Source of the DNA: Magnolia sinica
Lineage: Eukaryota > Streptophyta > Magnoliopsida > Magnoliales > Magnoliaceae
DNA: 64,000 nucleotides
Assembly (NCBI RefSeq): GCF_029962835.1
Contig: NC_080588.1
Location: 48,529,001-48,593,000 of the forward strand
Reading direction: 5' to 3'
Position numbers and translations under genes: made by a program. The notes beneath the pieces were generated by a model. That model made no database searches. It was given only the letters and a program-made list of their open reading frames with translations, and was not told the DNA's origin. Below are positions 32,509 through 45,562 of this stretch, piece by piece (position 1 is the stretch's first letter; the number at the start of each line of letters is the position of its first letter).

Positions 32509-35495
32509 TGTAATGCCCTGAAATTCGGGGGTCGAGCATAACTCAGCTCCCGAGTTCCAAAACATCACTTATACAACATAATTAATGAATGATGTATGTT
32601 GACTGTATTAGCACATAAACATGGGATAGATTAAGCCAAAACGCAGATATGATTCAGGGATAAGTGAATAAAGCAAGCGGAAGACTTATAGTAAAATATG
32701 TGTACAAGTGTAAGTCCCTGAATTACATATACAACCAGATCGTGTAAAAGTGTTATTTATCAAAATTATAAGTACAAGTTACATCATTTTTCCCAAAAAT
32801 AATCCCATAGATCCCCCGACACCGAGGCTCGCTAGAACCCGTCTCAAAACCGCATATAGGAGAAGGCACTCTGCTCATCCATCGCTCGCCTCGACCGCAT
32901 CCACATCTCGCAACATCGGGCCTAAGAAGAGTCCGGTGGGTGTGTAACACCGCCTTAAACGTGGGAGTGAGTGATCAACTCTGGAACATTAAGGCAGTGG
33001 TTAACCTGCTATCAGTTCACTCAAACATAATGATAAAGCATAACACTTAAATAAAGCCTAAGTACTCTTATTAATGCAGTATGAATGCAATATGATGCGT
33101 GCCCTCACACGTACACCCTCCGTCTTCATCTTACGTTACGCATGACATCGCCTCAAAGTGCGCCACATCTACAAAGCACATGCAAATGCGGTGCATGATA
33201 TGATTACCAAGTTGTTATTAGTCCTTTTCATACAGCAGGATTGGGAAGCTAAAGTACCTTCCTCATATCACCATCCAAACAGTAATCCATACTAAGGTCG
33301 TCAATCCTAGATATCTCATACGATCATATAGTTGAGGTCGTAGCAAAGGGCTCGCCACCAATCAATGCACGCCTTTCATGCCCTTACTACCACAGATCGG
33401 CTCGTCACCTCCTTGCGGTATCCGGATGCTCGAGGTCACTATAAAGGGCTCGTCACCAATCAATGTAGGCCGACAAAGACGAATATAGTGTCCCATACCA
33501 CCATAATCGGCCACGAGTTAAGTTGCTCACGGTCACTACGGGAGGCTCGTCACCCCAACGTAGGCCGGCTGACCACGGTGTCCCATACCACCATGTCCCT
33601 CATGAGTCTTAGTGGATCGTACCATGGTTATTAGGATTTCCCTGGTAAGTTCGGTATTCAAGCAATAGCGCCCATACATGGTTAACATACCTCGACAATC
33701 GGGTTAGTTGACGAACTCGACTAGCACGAGCGCACGTTGAATTGAACGACATAGAGTGCGCAAACACTCCGCGTGGCCAAACCACTGCCGCCAACTCTAA
33801 TACGGCTCGGGTTCGTCTAATACGTCCTACGTGGCGAAAGCAATCTCAACCACGATTCATAGGGTCAATTACCGATTTCCTGGACTAAGGCATAGTCCCA
33901 AACATCCTACACTACGACAAATATTCATATGGAATGTAAAACAGTAATGGAACAACCACTCAAATCATGGTGCATACACATCTGAAGAATACCAACTTAA
34001 CATAAATGTAAGCATAGGAATGCTTGAATTTAAATAACTTGGAATGTAAATGCATAAAGGAAATCATGCGCATCCATAGAAGTATTGAGAACCACTTCTC
34101 AACGCCTGCATTTAGTGTAATCAGTTACACTTAGATCATTCATGCATTTCTACAAACACTTAGCATACAAGGAACAACATACATGACGTATGTTGGAATA
34201 CATGTACTTAGGCAATTCCCTTTACCAAGGAGTTGTCATACATGCATCTAGCATACATACATGACCAATAATCATGGCAAGCACAAGTGCGTATTTTATA
34301 GTATACGGTACTTTATAAATACACTTAGAATACACAAATCTCAATATAGCACATGCATATCGTGAAAGCAATGTAAACATAACATTTGACATGTGAAATC
34401 TCATCCATAACAAGAATAAATCACTAACGGGATTGAAAGCCTTGAAAACCATAACCTATACACTTAAAGTCCGCACCTTAAGCAAAGAAAGAACCGCCGA
34501 ACTGATTTAGACGAGTTGTATGGCGCTAAAATACCCTAAAATAAGGATAGAAATGAGATACAACAACACCAAGTCTAATCTAAGCTCTAACACGGGTTAG
34601 GGTTAGGTTAACTTACCCCAAAAGAACTCAGAATCGTCAGAGGAACGATTCAAAGTGAAGGTTCAAAGGTGAAGAAGAACAAGGAAGAATCAAGATGATT
34701 CACCAACCAATCTCTCTCACTAACTCTCTCTTTTCCACTCTCTCTCAAGCTAGGGTTAGAGAAAAATCGTATGGAAATGAGAGCTAGGTTTAAGGACTAT
34801 ATATAGGCCTTAAAATGATGGAAATAACCCGAGGCCAAGGTTACTTAGGTTATAACCAAAGCACGCCTTTCTCGATCCAACGAAGCACTTCGGTGGGCCT
34901 ATAACCACGAAAGGCGGACTTAAGCTCACCGACCATGGATCTAGGTCAGCTGAGTTTTCATACCGCTATAGATCAACCGTGGCGGACCACACTCAATTCA
35001 ACGGCCACAATCTCGATCAGTCCACAAGCACTAGGATATGCCTGGGCCAACCATCCCGATCGGAGGGTGAAATTGGGTCGAATCCAACGGTCGAATGCTT
35101 AAAATCGTCGCGTAAGCAACACGACTCGATTTCATAAAAAGCTTATTAAATTCCAACCGTTTCACACTCTTCACTCGAACTCAACCAAATCGACCTAGAA
35201 AGATCGACTTGATTTTGAGGTGAAGACCAAGCCCAACTCTGTGACAAATGCCTAAGATCATCGCCATCGGACTTTCGACGCCGGAGTCCGATCCGATCTT
35301 CCAAAAATCCCGAACAACCGGATTTAGGATGGATCCTGCATTTCGAGTAACATATACTAATCTACACGTTTAGAGCCATGCAGATACAATTTAAAGTGAT
35401 TGATGCGAATTTCACAAGCAATCAAGTAAAGCGCTAATTGCCCCAAAAACAACTACTTAAGGAAAGATTAGCACAAAAATTTCAAGGTCGTTACA
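32509..35495 (-). repeat. 3' LTR of Chromovirus-1 (2987 bp)
   Basis: It aligns end to end with 42262-45302. A TATATATA box on the minus strand is at about 34805-34797. Differences from the partner LTR are mostly short indels, many in CG-rich places. Confidence 0.93.
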
Positions 35496-35508
35496 ATCTA
35501 CCCCCCTT
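35496..35508 (-). other. Polypurine tract of Chromovirus-1
   Basis: On the minus strand AAGGGGGGTAGAT directly precedes the 3' LTR, as expected for the plus-strand primer. Confidence 0.85.
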
Positions 35509-35990
35509 AAAGAAAATTTCGTCCTCGAAATTCATACCTTCATATAATCCTCGAGGATCGGAGGGTAGGTCTTCCCGACCTCCCGATTCCCAAGTAGCCT
35601 CTTCTACGCCACGATGCGTCCATAAGACCTTCACAAGAGGGATAACCTTGTAACGCAATACCTGCTCCTTCAATACGCGTCGGTCGCAGAACATAAGTGG
35701 CATCCTCACTCAACCGCACTTGCTCCCAACGATAATATGCGAAGGATCAGGAACGTTCTTCAACATAAAAACATGAAATACGTTATGCACGCCCGCAAGA
35801 GGTGTGGGCAAAGCAAGGCGGTATGCTACCGCTCCCACTCGATCCAACTTGAAATGGACCAATAAATCTCGGCCTCTCCCTTCTTACCGAACCGCTAACT
35901 CCCTTCATAGGAGAGACCTTCAAACACATGATCTCCCACTACAACTCAAGCGGTCGACGCCGACGATCAGCATTGCTCTGCACTGTTAGA
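35509..35990 (-). pseudogene. pol: Chromodomain and C-terminal tail of Chromovirus-1 pol
   Basis: The frame 35709-35491 reads RRVLKEQVLRYKVIPLVKVL and then WTHRGVEEATWES, a typical chromoviral chromodomain, with the pol terminus NFEDEIFFKGG next to the polypurine tract. Such domains steer integrase to marked chromatin. The integrase C-terminal region upstream (35990-35710) is frameshifted. Confidence 0.85.
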
Positions 35991-36742
35991 AGTCGACGCG
36001 AATGATGTCAACCTTCTCTCAAGTCACCTGCACCTCTAGGCCAAGCAAACTACGCCACCAATTTCTGCCCAGCAAGTGGTGCTCTGCACGGCGACCATAC
36101 AACGCCTCGTAGGGAGCCATGCCGATACTCGAAACTATTATTATAAGCGAACTCGATCAATGATAATCATCCCAACCGTCTTTGAAATCCAAAACACAAG
36201 CTCGCAACATATCTTCCGAGATTCACGCGCTCCGTCCGCCCATCTGTTTGCGGATGAAACGCGGTGCGACTATTTCACACCCATCGCTTCCCGGATACGA
36301 GTCCAAGATAGATGTAAAACGCGTGTCTCTATCGACACAATCTCCAGGGGAACTCCACGCAGACGCACTATCTCCTGATATACAACCTAGCCAACTCGTC
36401 GAGTAAGTGACTCGGATCGGTAAAAAATGCGCCGACTTCGTTAATCGATCGACGATCACCCAAATATAATCAAATCCCTTTCTCATCCTCAGCAACCCAT
36501 AAATAAAATCCATAGAGATGAAATCCCACTTCCATTCAGCTATGGGCATGGGCTGCAACAACCCAGGAGGTCGGCGATGCTCTGCCCTTGACTGCTGGCA
36601 CGTGAGACAACGAGAAACAAATTCAGCAATCTGGACCTTCATATTGTCCCACCAATAAGACCTCTTCATATCCCGATACATCTTCGTGCTACCGGATGCA
36701 TCGCAAGCTTAGAACTATGGGCTAACTCGAGAACCTCACGCC
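35991..36742 (-). pseudogene. pol: Chromovirus-1 integrase
   Basis: The frame 36681-36223 shows RSYWWDNMK, then FVSRCLTCQQSRAEHRRPPG (second half of the HHCC finger) and WKWDFISMDFIYGL with the first catalytic Asp. VIVDRLTKSAHFLPI is also present. The frame drifts near 36370, and the second Asp (DRDTRFTS) is at about 36325-36302. The DDE Glu region is only faintly visible. Confidence 0.88.
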
Positions 36743-37240
36743 TCAAGTCAGGGATGTCAGGAACACATAACCGGCCACGAAAACGTAGGCCCCCATCAGA
36801 ACTAACACTCCAGTCGGAGTTTCCATCGTACCAACCCGCTTCCTCATCTTCACTAAAAGCTCATCATCTGCCTGAGCTGCAAGGATCCACTCGTCGATAA
36901 GGGGCTGGACACGAATGTGTGCGATAACCTCATACGGCTCAACCACCGTAAGCTTCTGCTCAAAATCGCGCACGAACTCCAACTCTGCTATCATCAGCGG
37001 AGCAGCAAACTCCAAAGCCTTCTTCTCACTCAATGCATCAGACACAAGGGTCGCCTTACCAGGATGGTAAGAAACATCGAACTTAAAGTCCTTCAATGTT
37101 TCCATCCATCGGCGCTGCCTCATATTCAAGTCACGCCGCGTGAAGATATACTTAAGGCTCTTGTGGTCACAAAAGAGCTCGAACTCCTCACCATAGAGGT
37201 AATGTCTTCAGAGCTTTAATGCAAACATGAACTCCAGGTC
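36743..37240 (-). pseudogene. pol: Chromovirus-1 RNase H, C-terminal part
   Basis: [20 protein letters not shown] and [15 protein letters not shown] at 37129 downward are the end of the gypsy RNase H and the start of the integrase linker. The upstream part (37240-37130, FKYLF-type block) is in other frames. Confidence 0.87.
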
Positions 37241-38200
37241 GTGCTAGGGTAATTCTCTTCGTGTTTCCTTAATTGACGCCAAGCATAAGCAATCACCTGT
37301 CCTTCCGCATAAGGACACAACCCACAACGCGAGAGGCGTCAGGATATATAATATACTTAACCCCTTGCTCGCAATACTAGCACAGGGGCGGACGTCAACT
37401 TGTCCTTCACCTCCTGAAAAGTAACTCCGCCCGCTCACTCCAAGCAAACTTCAAATCCTTCCGTGTCACCTACGACCGGTCTGGCAATCTTCGAGAAGTC
37501 CCGAATAAAGCGCGATAGTATCCTGCAAGGCCAAGAAAACTCCTCACCTCAAGAATGTTTGTCGACCTGCACTGCACCTACCTTGGCAAGGTCGACGGCT
37601 ATCCCGTCCACACAACATGTCCCAGAACTTGACTTCCTCTTTCCGGAAATCACACTTCTTGAATTGTGCGAAAAGCTGATGCTCCTTAAGAGTACCCAAA
37701 ACCGCTCTTAAGTGCTCCTCGTGCTCGTCCCTCGAATAAATCAAAATGTCATCAATGAAGACAATGACGAATCAAACAGAAAGGCCGAAACACCTGCTTC
37801 ATCGATCCATGAACACGGGTGCGTCGTCGACCAACGACATCACAAGGAACTCATAATGACCGGCGTCCTCGAAGCGGTCTTCCGACGCCCCCATCCTCGA
37901 CGCCAAATCGATGATACCCCGATCGCAGATCAACCTTCGAGAAGTACCGTGCCCCCTTCAACTAATCAAACAGATCATCAATCCTGGGCAAGGGGTACTT
38001 ATTCTTCACAGTTACCAAATTCAACCCGCGATAATCAATACACAATCGCAAGGAACCATCCTTCTTCTTCACAAACAAAACAGGTGCTCCCCAAGGAGAC
38101 ACACGGGGCCGAATAAAACCCAATCAACAAACCATCTATCCGCTTCCTCAACTCCTCCATTTCACTGGAGGCATCCGATAGGTGGGTAAAGAAATGGGCG
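37241..38200 (-). pseudogene. pol: Chromovirus-1 reverse transcriptase
   Basis: On the minus strand, about 38105-37900 gives [28 protein letters not shown] and [12 protein letters not shown] followed by an in-frame stop. Next is KGARYFSKVDLRSGYH with the first catalytic Asp. The FIDD box is at 37759-37748, followed by an open stretch (37744-37544) with [10 protein letters not shown] and [10 protein letters not shown]. Then come frameshifted thumb and connection regions. Indels of a few bases recur every 50-150 bases. Confidence 0.9.
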
Positions 38201-38715
38201 CCGCACTGCATAAGATCGATAGTAAAATCAATCTCACGCCGAGGAGGTAATCCAGAATCGACTCAAACACATCTTCAAACTCCCGAACTACCGGCGACTA
38301 ACCAACGCCGACTCGGCCGAACTCTCCAACAAAGAAGAATAAAATCAATACGAATAGGGTAATTGACCTGAACCGGGAAAGTAACAGTCCCTCAGGTCCA
38401 TGGATCGTCACCGATCTCGCTTCACAATCAATCTCACGCATCCTCGTGAGCCAATCCATACCCATAATAACATCGTAGTGATAAAAGCTGCGACTAGCAA
38501 ATCAACACGGATCGATCCACTTCCCAGATCGACCAAACAATCCATACAACGCTTGCCCAAGGCAGAGGACATCCCCGTAGCGGTAGTAAGCGTCACTCCT
38601 GCATAGGAACAGATCTCAAACCCAAACGCCTAATCGCCGCATAAGAAATAAGAGAAGTAGTGGACCGTGTATCCCAACATCGAAACGGGAATACCTTCAA
38701 TATGCGCTGGTCACC
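38201..38715 (-). pseudogene. pol: Chromovirus-1 protease region
   Basis: On the minus strand the late protease motif (GMDWL type) can be read at about 38470-38450 from the sequence around CCAATCCATACCCATAATAA, and a LVDLGSGSIRVDLLV block lies at 38540-38495. The active-site D-S-G is not cleanly visible. Assigned mainly from its position between gag and reverse transcriptase. Confidence 0.6.
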
Positions 38716-39988
38716 TCAAAGGACCTCGAAGTCAGACATAGGCGCTTCAGCAGAAAGCGCATGAACACGAGCCGCCGACGATTCGGCGGAGGAACCATGG
38801 GCCGCCGAGGTGGCCTGAAACCAGAACCGCAGTCCAAGGATGGATGAGCTGGCGCTGATCCAAGAGGAGGAGGAGAAATAACCGAGGCATCGGACGGCTA
38901 ACCCTCTCCGGTGGAGTAAAACCACCTGCTCGCATGGAAAAGCAGAAACGGTCCAAGTGCCCAACCTTCCCACAATAAGAACATCTCAGATCAGCTCTCA
39001 TCTGCTGAGCGGCGGCGCTAACGCCCAGGAGGAGAATCAACACGCGGCCTCTTGCCAAGGAAAGGTGCACTCTGAAAGTCGCGGCCTAGGAGACATCGGT
39101 GCTCGCATGTGGGACGCTCTATCTCCGTCCCGCTCGCTCGCAAGGACATGCTCACTAGCTCGCATATGAAGAAATGCTAGCACAACAAAATCTTCGATTC
39201 GATCTCAGGTCGCAGCCCCTCATAAAAACGCCGCATCCTCATCGGCCGATCACCAAGATCAAAGGAACATACCGCCCCAACTCAAGAAACCGGTTCTCAT
39301 ACTCCGTAACCGACATCCCTCCTCGGCGGAGGCGAAGGAACTCACTCTCCTTCTCGTGCTGGTGTAACCGGAAATACTTCTCGTGGAAGCGCCCTCAAAC
39401 GCCCGCCACGACCACACGAAGTCCTCTTCGACAGGGCGAAGCACACTGTCCCACCACAAACCGGCCTCCTTCTCAAACATGAAGGTGGCAAGCTCAACTT
39501 GCTCGACCTCAGAGCACAGTGAAGCGGCCTCAAGATCTTAGAGATGCGGTCAATCCAATACTCGGCCTCCTCGTCCATGAGAACCCGCAAAAGTAGGAGG
39601 TCGCAAGCGCTGAATCGCTCAGAAGTGTCGCTGGCATGGCACTGGCACTCCCTGATGGAGGCATAGGTGAAACAGTTGGAGTCGCCTATCGACTGAGCAA
39701 AGATGCCACCATGGAGGAGAGGAACTCCTCGCCGCCGTGTGGCCGGCTGCTGCGCTGCAAATCGCCAGATCAACAACATCATCTCGCTCAAACCTATCAA
39801 CAGTGAAGCGTAAGAAGGTGCATGGCTCGGCCCAGGAACCGGGGTGTGACCGGAGGAGCCATAGGTGTCGACCCAACACCAACACGAGATGGACCCGCCT
39901 GTGGATCTGACTCGCTATCGCTCAAGGGAGGAACCCCAACAAGCGACTCAAAGAGAGACGGCCGAAGTCTTCGAACCCTCAGAGGCAT
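38716..39988 (-). pseudogene. gag: Chromovirus-1 gag
   Basis: Scattered over several minus-strand frames. The retrotransposon-gag capsid appears in 39800-39342 (ERFSACDLLLLRVLMDEEAE, then YWIDRI) and 39480-39259 (LWWDSVLRPVEEDFVWSWRA). The zinc knuckle CSYCGKVGHLDRFC (perfect CX2CX4HX4C) is at about 38986-38945. The N-terminal part (39988-39797) is Ser/Pro-rich. The upstream extra ORF ends at 40298. Confidence 0.82.
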
Positions 39989-40297
39989 CCCTACATTAAA
40001 TCAAAGGATGCAACCTCCGATTCTAAGTCACATAATCCATCCACACAACAACAACACAGCACAACTCCAAAAACAAACAACATGCATTCCATTAACCAAA
40101 ATCGTCGCAATACAAGTAGTGCAGCAATACATGAATCACGACTAGGAAAGCATGAAAACAACAACATCTAACACTACAAACAACCACAACTACTACAACC
40201 ACTAACAGCTACCACACTACAACAACTCCAACTACAAGCCAACAACGGCCACACACAGAAAGAAACACCAAACAAAGCAAAGACGGCCACGACGATG

Positions 40298-41517
40298 CTA
40301 CTCGTCGGAATCAGGAGACGGAGGCGGAGCACCCTTATCCTGCAAGCAACACAGGATAAACTTCAAAGTCCGAGACATCTTCTTGAACTTGTGCTTAACC
40401 AAGCCTCGAAGATCAACCATCTCCTGGCGAAAAGCAGCTTGCCCTTCTTCAAGCCGTGTAAGACGGGCATCTCTGGCAACCTGCTCTGGCACCACAAGAG
40501 GAGAGCTATCACTCGAATCCTGTGCCTCAATCTCTTCCTCGTCTTGCTCTGCTTCTTCCTCAGACTCCGCACCACCTTCAGCATAACTCTCATCGTCACC
40601 ACTCTCAGACCCGGCCTCACCCTCAGAGGCAAGCCGACCAAAACCAACCTCCATCAGCTTAAGGGTCCTCAAGTTGATATAGCGAACAGGGACCGGCTTC
40701 TCAGCTCCAAGCCTATAGCCAAACTCATGTGCGATCTTGCAAATGAGGCGGCCAAAGGGAAGAGACTCGGTCCGTCTACTCGAACGAGCGATGAGAATAA
40801 TCTGACGCAGGACGTACGTCGGCACACACAACTTCGCATCCTGCCCCACCTGATATAGGAAATCTACCATCAGGCGCGTACACTCGCTGCGGTTGCTCCA
40901 CCTTGGATATACATTGAACGTAAAGATGTGGTGAAGCAAACGGAAGTCGTCCGTCATGAAAGAAGCCAGAAGACTCCTATTCGGCTGCCATTCAACCAGA
41001 CGACCACACAAGGATCGGGTGCGACGATCCTTCTCGCCACACTGTCCACATTCTTCTCGCTGGCATGCACTTCCCCAAGTGGCACCTTCAAGAGTCGGGA
41101 TATCAAAGCAACATTGACAATTCCAACTCGACCGCTACCACAGGGAATCTTGAACTGCAGAGGATCCAGCGAAGGCTCCAGAATGTTGGCATAGAAGGCC
41201 CGAGTGCTAGCATTCGCGCGATACTCGCCTTCGAACAAGGGACCCCAACCAGCCCCTTCTAGGCGCTCCAACAAGAAGAACTCTCCAAAGAGCCGCGGAT
41301 CAACATGAGCCTCAAAAAGGACTCTACGCCCCTCATAGACTCCATGCGACAATTCCGCCAACAAGGTCCTACTGACAGGAGCTCGAGGATCGAGGTCCCG
41401 CTTCGTCTGGAACTCGCGCGTGGCGGACGTGCTAGCGGCGGCACCTCTCGGCCTCCGTGCACGGGTTGGGCGGCTCGGCCCGACTTCATCCACGGGCGCT
41501 CTCTTCTTCCCCATCAA
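40298..41517 (-). pseudogene. Extra 5' ORF of Chromovirus-1, homologous to the Copia-1 extra ORF
   Basis: Two overlapping minus-strand frames (41517-40954 and 41011-40298) make one product of about 390-400 residues with a single frame change near 41000. The N terminus is basic (KKRAPVDEVGPSRPTRARRP), the middle globular with LERLEGAGWGPLF and LHHIFTFNVYPRWSNRS (40936-40886). An acidic region follows (about 40620-40520, Glu/Asp/Ser-rich), then DARLTRLEEGQAAF with coiled-coil character and a Pro/Ser tail. Order and motifs match 5376-6514 in Copia-1. It fits the 'putative plant transposon protein' family; its role is unknown. It lies between the primer site and gag, an unusual place. Nearly intact compared with the rest of this element. 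Confidence 0.78.
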
Positions 41518-42246
41518 GGAAAGAAGGGAAGAAATGGAAAAGTCACAATCTCAAAGAGGGCAATGAGAAATGAGAGAAAGAGAGAAATAGGAAGATGGTG
41601 AAGCTTCCACACAACTATGAGCCAAAAAGGGAATGAAAGGGCTCAAATGAGAGGGAAAGATGGAGAAATCAGCAATGGAATGGAAGATTTGAGAATGGAG
41701 TGATGGGTTTGCACGAAAATGGGAGGAAAATGGAATTGGGGAGTTTGAAGGTTTGGGGGTTTTAGGGAAAGCTTAAGGGGTTTTGGAAGGAAAAGATGAA
41801 AAATGGGAAGTAGGGCCATCCTACACCTCAAATTAAGGGAGAGGGTCTAGGAAAGGATTTTGGCGAGGGTCCTCCCGGGTCCTCCTTGGTCCAAATGATG
41901 TGGTTCCCCCCACCCCCAGAAAATGCCCCGATTGGCCCCTTGTGTAGTTTGAAGCCTATCGGGTCATTCTGAGATCTGGTTCAACCGACGATTTCTGGAA
42001 GGTTTAAAGATCCAGAATGGGAAGATCGCCCATCTACACTCATTAATAGAGGGTCTAGTAAAGATTTCGGGTCGCTGTGTGTGATCAGGTAGGAGTACAG
42101 ACTCGGCAAAGGTTTTCAGAAACTTTCGCCGATAGAAACTACGGAGCACAAACACAAAGCGATGATAAACCCGCACCCAATTACACTATAGTGGCGACAA
42201 TGTGCGGTGTGTGACCATAACCTAGGTCCGGTTTAATCCAGATCAT
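41518..42246 (-). other. 5' leader of Chromovirus-1
   Basis: Untranslated, purine-biased plus strand (GAGAAAGAGAGAAATAGG, GGGAAAG) with no coding signal. It lies between the primer site and the extra ORF. Confidence 0.7.
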
Positions 42247-42258
42247 GCTCTGATACCA
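42247..42258 (-). other. Primer-binding site of Chromovirus-1 (initiator Met tRNA)
   Basis: GCTCTGATACCA on the plus strand is TGGTATCAGAGC on the minus strand, three bases from the LTR boundary. Confidence 0.95.
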
Positions 42259-42261
42259 ACT

Positions 42262-45200
42262 TGTAACGCCCTGAAATTCGGGGGTCGAGCATAACTCAGC
42301 TCCCGAGTTCCAAAACATCACTTATGCAACATAATTAATGAATGATGTATGTTGATTGTATTAGCACATAAACATGGGATAGATTAAGCCAAAACGCAGA
42401 TGATTCAAGGATAAGTGAATAAAGCAAGCGGAAGACTTATAGTAAAATATGTGTACAAGTGTAAGTCCTAATTACATATACAACCAGATCGTGTAAAAGT
42501 GTTATTTATCAAAATTATAAGTACAAGTTACATCATTTCAGTTCCCAAAATAGTAATCCCATAGATCCCGCACAACAAGATCGAGGCTCGCTAGAACCCG
42601 TCCGGAAAACCGCATATAGGAGAAGGCAGCCTCGTCATCCAGCCGCTCTGCCTCAGACGCGCATCCACATCTGCAACATCGGGGCCAAGACAGAGTCCGG
42701 TGGGTGTGTAACACCGCCTAAACGTGGGAGTGAGTGATCAACTCTGGGTGCTATAAGGCAACGGTTAACATGTTATCAGCTCAATCAAACAGTAATGTAA
42801 AGCATAACAATTAAATAAATCCTAAGTACTCTTATTAATGCAAGTATGAATGCAATATGATGCGTGCCCTCACCGTACACCCTCACCGTCTTCATCTTAC
42901 GTTACGCATGACATCGCCTCAAAGTGCGCCACATCTACAAAGCACATGCAAATGCGGTGCATGGATATGATTACCAAGTTGTTATTAGTCCAATTCATAC
43001 ACGATTGGGAAGCTAAGATACCTTCCTCATATCACCATCCAAACAGTGATCCATACTAGGGTCGTCAATCCTAGACATCTCATACGATTTATATTTAAGG
43101 TCGTAGCAAAGGGCTCGTCACCAATCAATGCACGCCTTTCATGCCCTTACTACCACAGATCGGCTCGCACCTCCTGCGGTATCCGGTATGCTCGAGGTCA
43201 CTACAAAGGGCTCGTCCACCAATCAATGTAGGCCGACAAAGACGAATATAGTGTCCCATACCACCATAATCGGCTCACGAGTTAAGTTGCTCACGGTCAC
43301 TACGGGAGGCTCGTCACCCCAACGTAGGCCGAAAGCGACACTGTCCCATACCACCATGTCCGGCCATGAGTCTTAGCGGATCGTGTACCATGGTTATTAG
43401 GATTTCACTGGTAAGTTCGGTACCCTAGATTCAAGCAGTAGCGTCCATACATGGTTAACATACCTGGACAATCGGGTTAGTTGACGAACTCGACTAGCAC
43501 GAGCGCACGTTGAATTGAACGACATAGAGTGCGCAAACACTCCGCGTGGCCAAACCACTGCCGCCAACTCTAATACGGCTCGGGTTCGTCTAATACGTCC
43601 TACGTGGCGAAAGCAATCTCAACCACGATTCATAGGGTCAATTACCGATTTCCTGGACTAAGGCATAGTCCCAAACATCCTACACTACGACAAATATTCA
43701 TATGGAATGTAAAACAGTAATGGAACAACCACTCAAATCATGGTGCATACACATCTGAAGAATACCAACTTAACATAAATGTAAGCATAGGAATGCTTGA
43801 ATTTAAATAACTTGGAATGTAAATGCATAAAGGAAATCATGCGCATCCATAGAAGTATTGAGAACCACTTCTACGCCCGCAATTAGTGTAATAAATTACA
43901 CTTAGATCATTCATGCATTTCTACAAACACTTAGCATACAAGGAACAACATACATGACGTATGTTGGAATACATGTACTTAGGCAATTCCCTTTACCAAG
44001 GAGTTGTCATACATGCATCTAGCATACATACATGACCAATAATCATGGCAAGCACAAGTGCGTATTTTATACGTATACGGTACTTTATAAATACACTTAG
44101 AATACACAAATCTCAATATAGCACATGCATATCAGGAAAGCAATGTAAACATAACATTTGACATGTGAAATCTCATCCATAACAAGAATAAATCACTAAC
44201 TGGGATTGAAAGCCTTGAAAACCATAACCTATACACTTAAAGTCCGCACCTTAAGCAAAGAAAGAACCGCCGAACTGATTTAGACGAGTTGTCTTCGTCA
44301 ACGGCGCTAGAATACCCTAAAATAAGGATAGAAATGAGATACAACAACACCAAGTCTAATCTAAGCTCTAACACAGTTAGGGTTAGGTTAACTTACCCCA
44401 AAAAGAACTCAGGAATCGTCAGAGGAACGATTCAAAGTGAAGGTTCAAAGGTGAAGAAGAACAAGGAAGAATCAAGATGATTCACCAACCAATCTCTCTC
44501 TCTAACTCTCTCTTTTCCACTCTCTTCCAAGCTAGGGTTAGAGAAAATTCGTATGGAAATGAGAGCTAGGTTTAAGGACTATATATAGGCCTTAAAATGA
44601 TGGAAATAACCCTATGGTCAAGGTATACTTAGGTTATAACCAAAGACGCCTTCTCGATCCAACGAAGCACTTCGGTGGGCCTATAACCACGAAAGGTCGG
44701 ACTTAAGCTCACCGACCATGGATCTAGGTCAGCCTGAGTTTTCGTACCGACCTTCAGATCAGCCGTGGCGACCACACTCAATTCAACGGTCACAATCTCG
44801 ATCAGTCCACAAGCACTAGGATATGCATGGGCCAACCTCCCTGATTCGAGGGTGAAATTGGGTCGAAATCCAACGGTCAGATTGCTTAAAATCGTCGCGA
44901 ACGCCACGACTCGAATTTCATAAAAGCTTATTAAATTCCAACCGATTCTCACACTCTTCACTCGAACTCAACCAAATCGACCTAATCTCATCGACTTGAT
45001 TTTTGAGGTGAAGACCAAGCCCAACTCAGTGACCGCAACAGCCTAAGATCATCGCCATCGGACTTTCGACGCGCGGTCTAGGTCCGATCCAGATCTTCCA
45101 AAAAATCCCCAGAACAACTGGATTTAGCGATGGATCCCAGATTTCAGAGTAACATAGCGCTCACTAATCTACACGTTTAGAGCCATGCAGATACAATTTA

Positions 45201-45302
45201 AAGTGATTGATGCGAATTTCACAAGCAATCAAGTAAAGCGCTAATTACCCCAAAAACAACTACTTAAGGAAAGATTAGCACAAAAATTCCAAGGTCGTTA
45301 CA
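42262..45302 (-). repeat. 5' LTR of Chromovirus-1 (3041 bp)
   Basis: Aligns with 32509-35495. The minus-strand TATA (TATATATA) is at about 44587-44579. It is followed at 45303 by the target duplication GGCTT. Confidence 0.93.
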
Positions 45303-45562
45303 GGCTTGCAGGTTTTGACCCTTCCATTTTCATGCCTGATTAAATTTCTTCTCTACCCTTTGATTTTATAGATGTGGATTGGCTTGTTACCCGAGGTAGA
45401 TGGTGGAAAAGCATAGCTTGGATCAGAAAAAGAAGGTCATATCAATTTCTTTTGAAGAATGAATATCTTATGATGCATTGTCTTTCATAGGATAAAAGTC
45501 TTATGTTACACTGCATAAGTTTATTTCCCCTGCCTCATCTTGGTTTTTATCAATTTCTACAG

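Larger units (their letters stand above)
32509..45302 (-). mobile_element. Chromovirus-1: Tekay/Del-like Ty3/gypsy element with an extra ORF before gag
   Basis: LTRs at 32509-35495 (3') and 42262-45302 (5'), both starting TGTAA.GCCCTGAAATTC and ending GGTCGTTACA, are flanked by GGCTT at 32504-32508 and 45303-45307, a perfect 5-base duplication. On the minus strand the order is primer site (42258-42247), extra ORF (41517-40298), gag, protease, reverse transcriptase, RNase H, integrase, chromodomain (about 35700-35560) and polypurine tract. The chromodomain and LTR length of about 3 kb place it with Tekay/Del chromoviruses. Frames are broken at many small indels. It sits inside the CACTA element and is therefore younger than it. 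Confidence 0.93.

Noticed and set aside
33365-34452. Short open frames on both strands inside the chromovirus LTR, repeated near 43128
   Set aside because: Both LTR copies carry them but with different frames because of indels; no domain.
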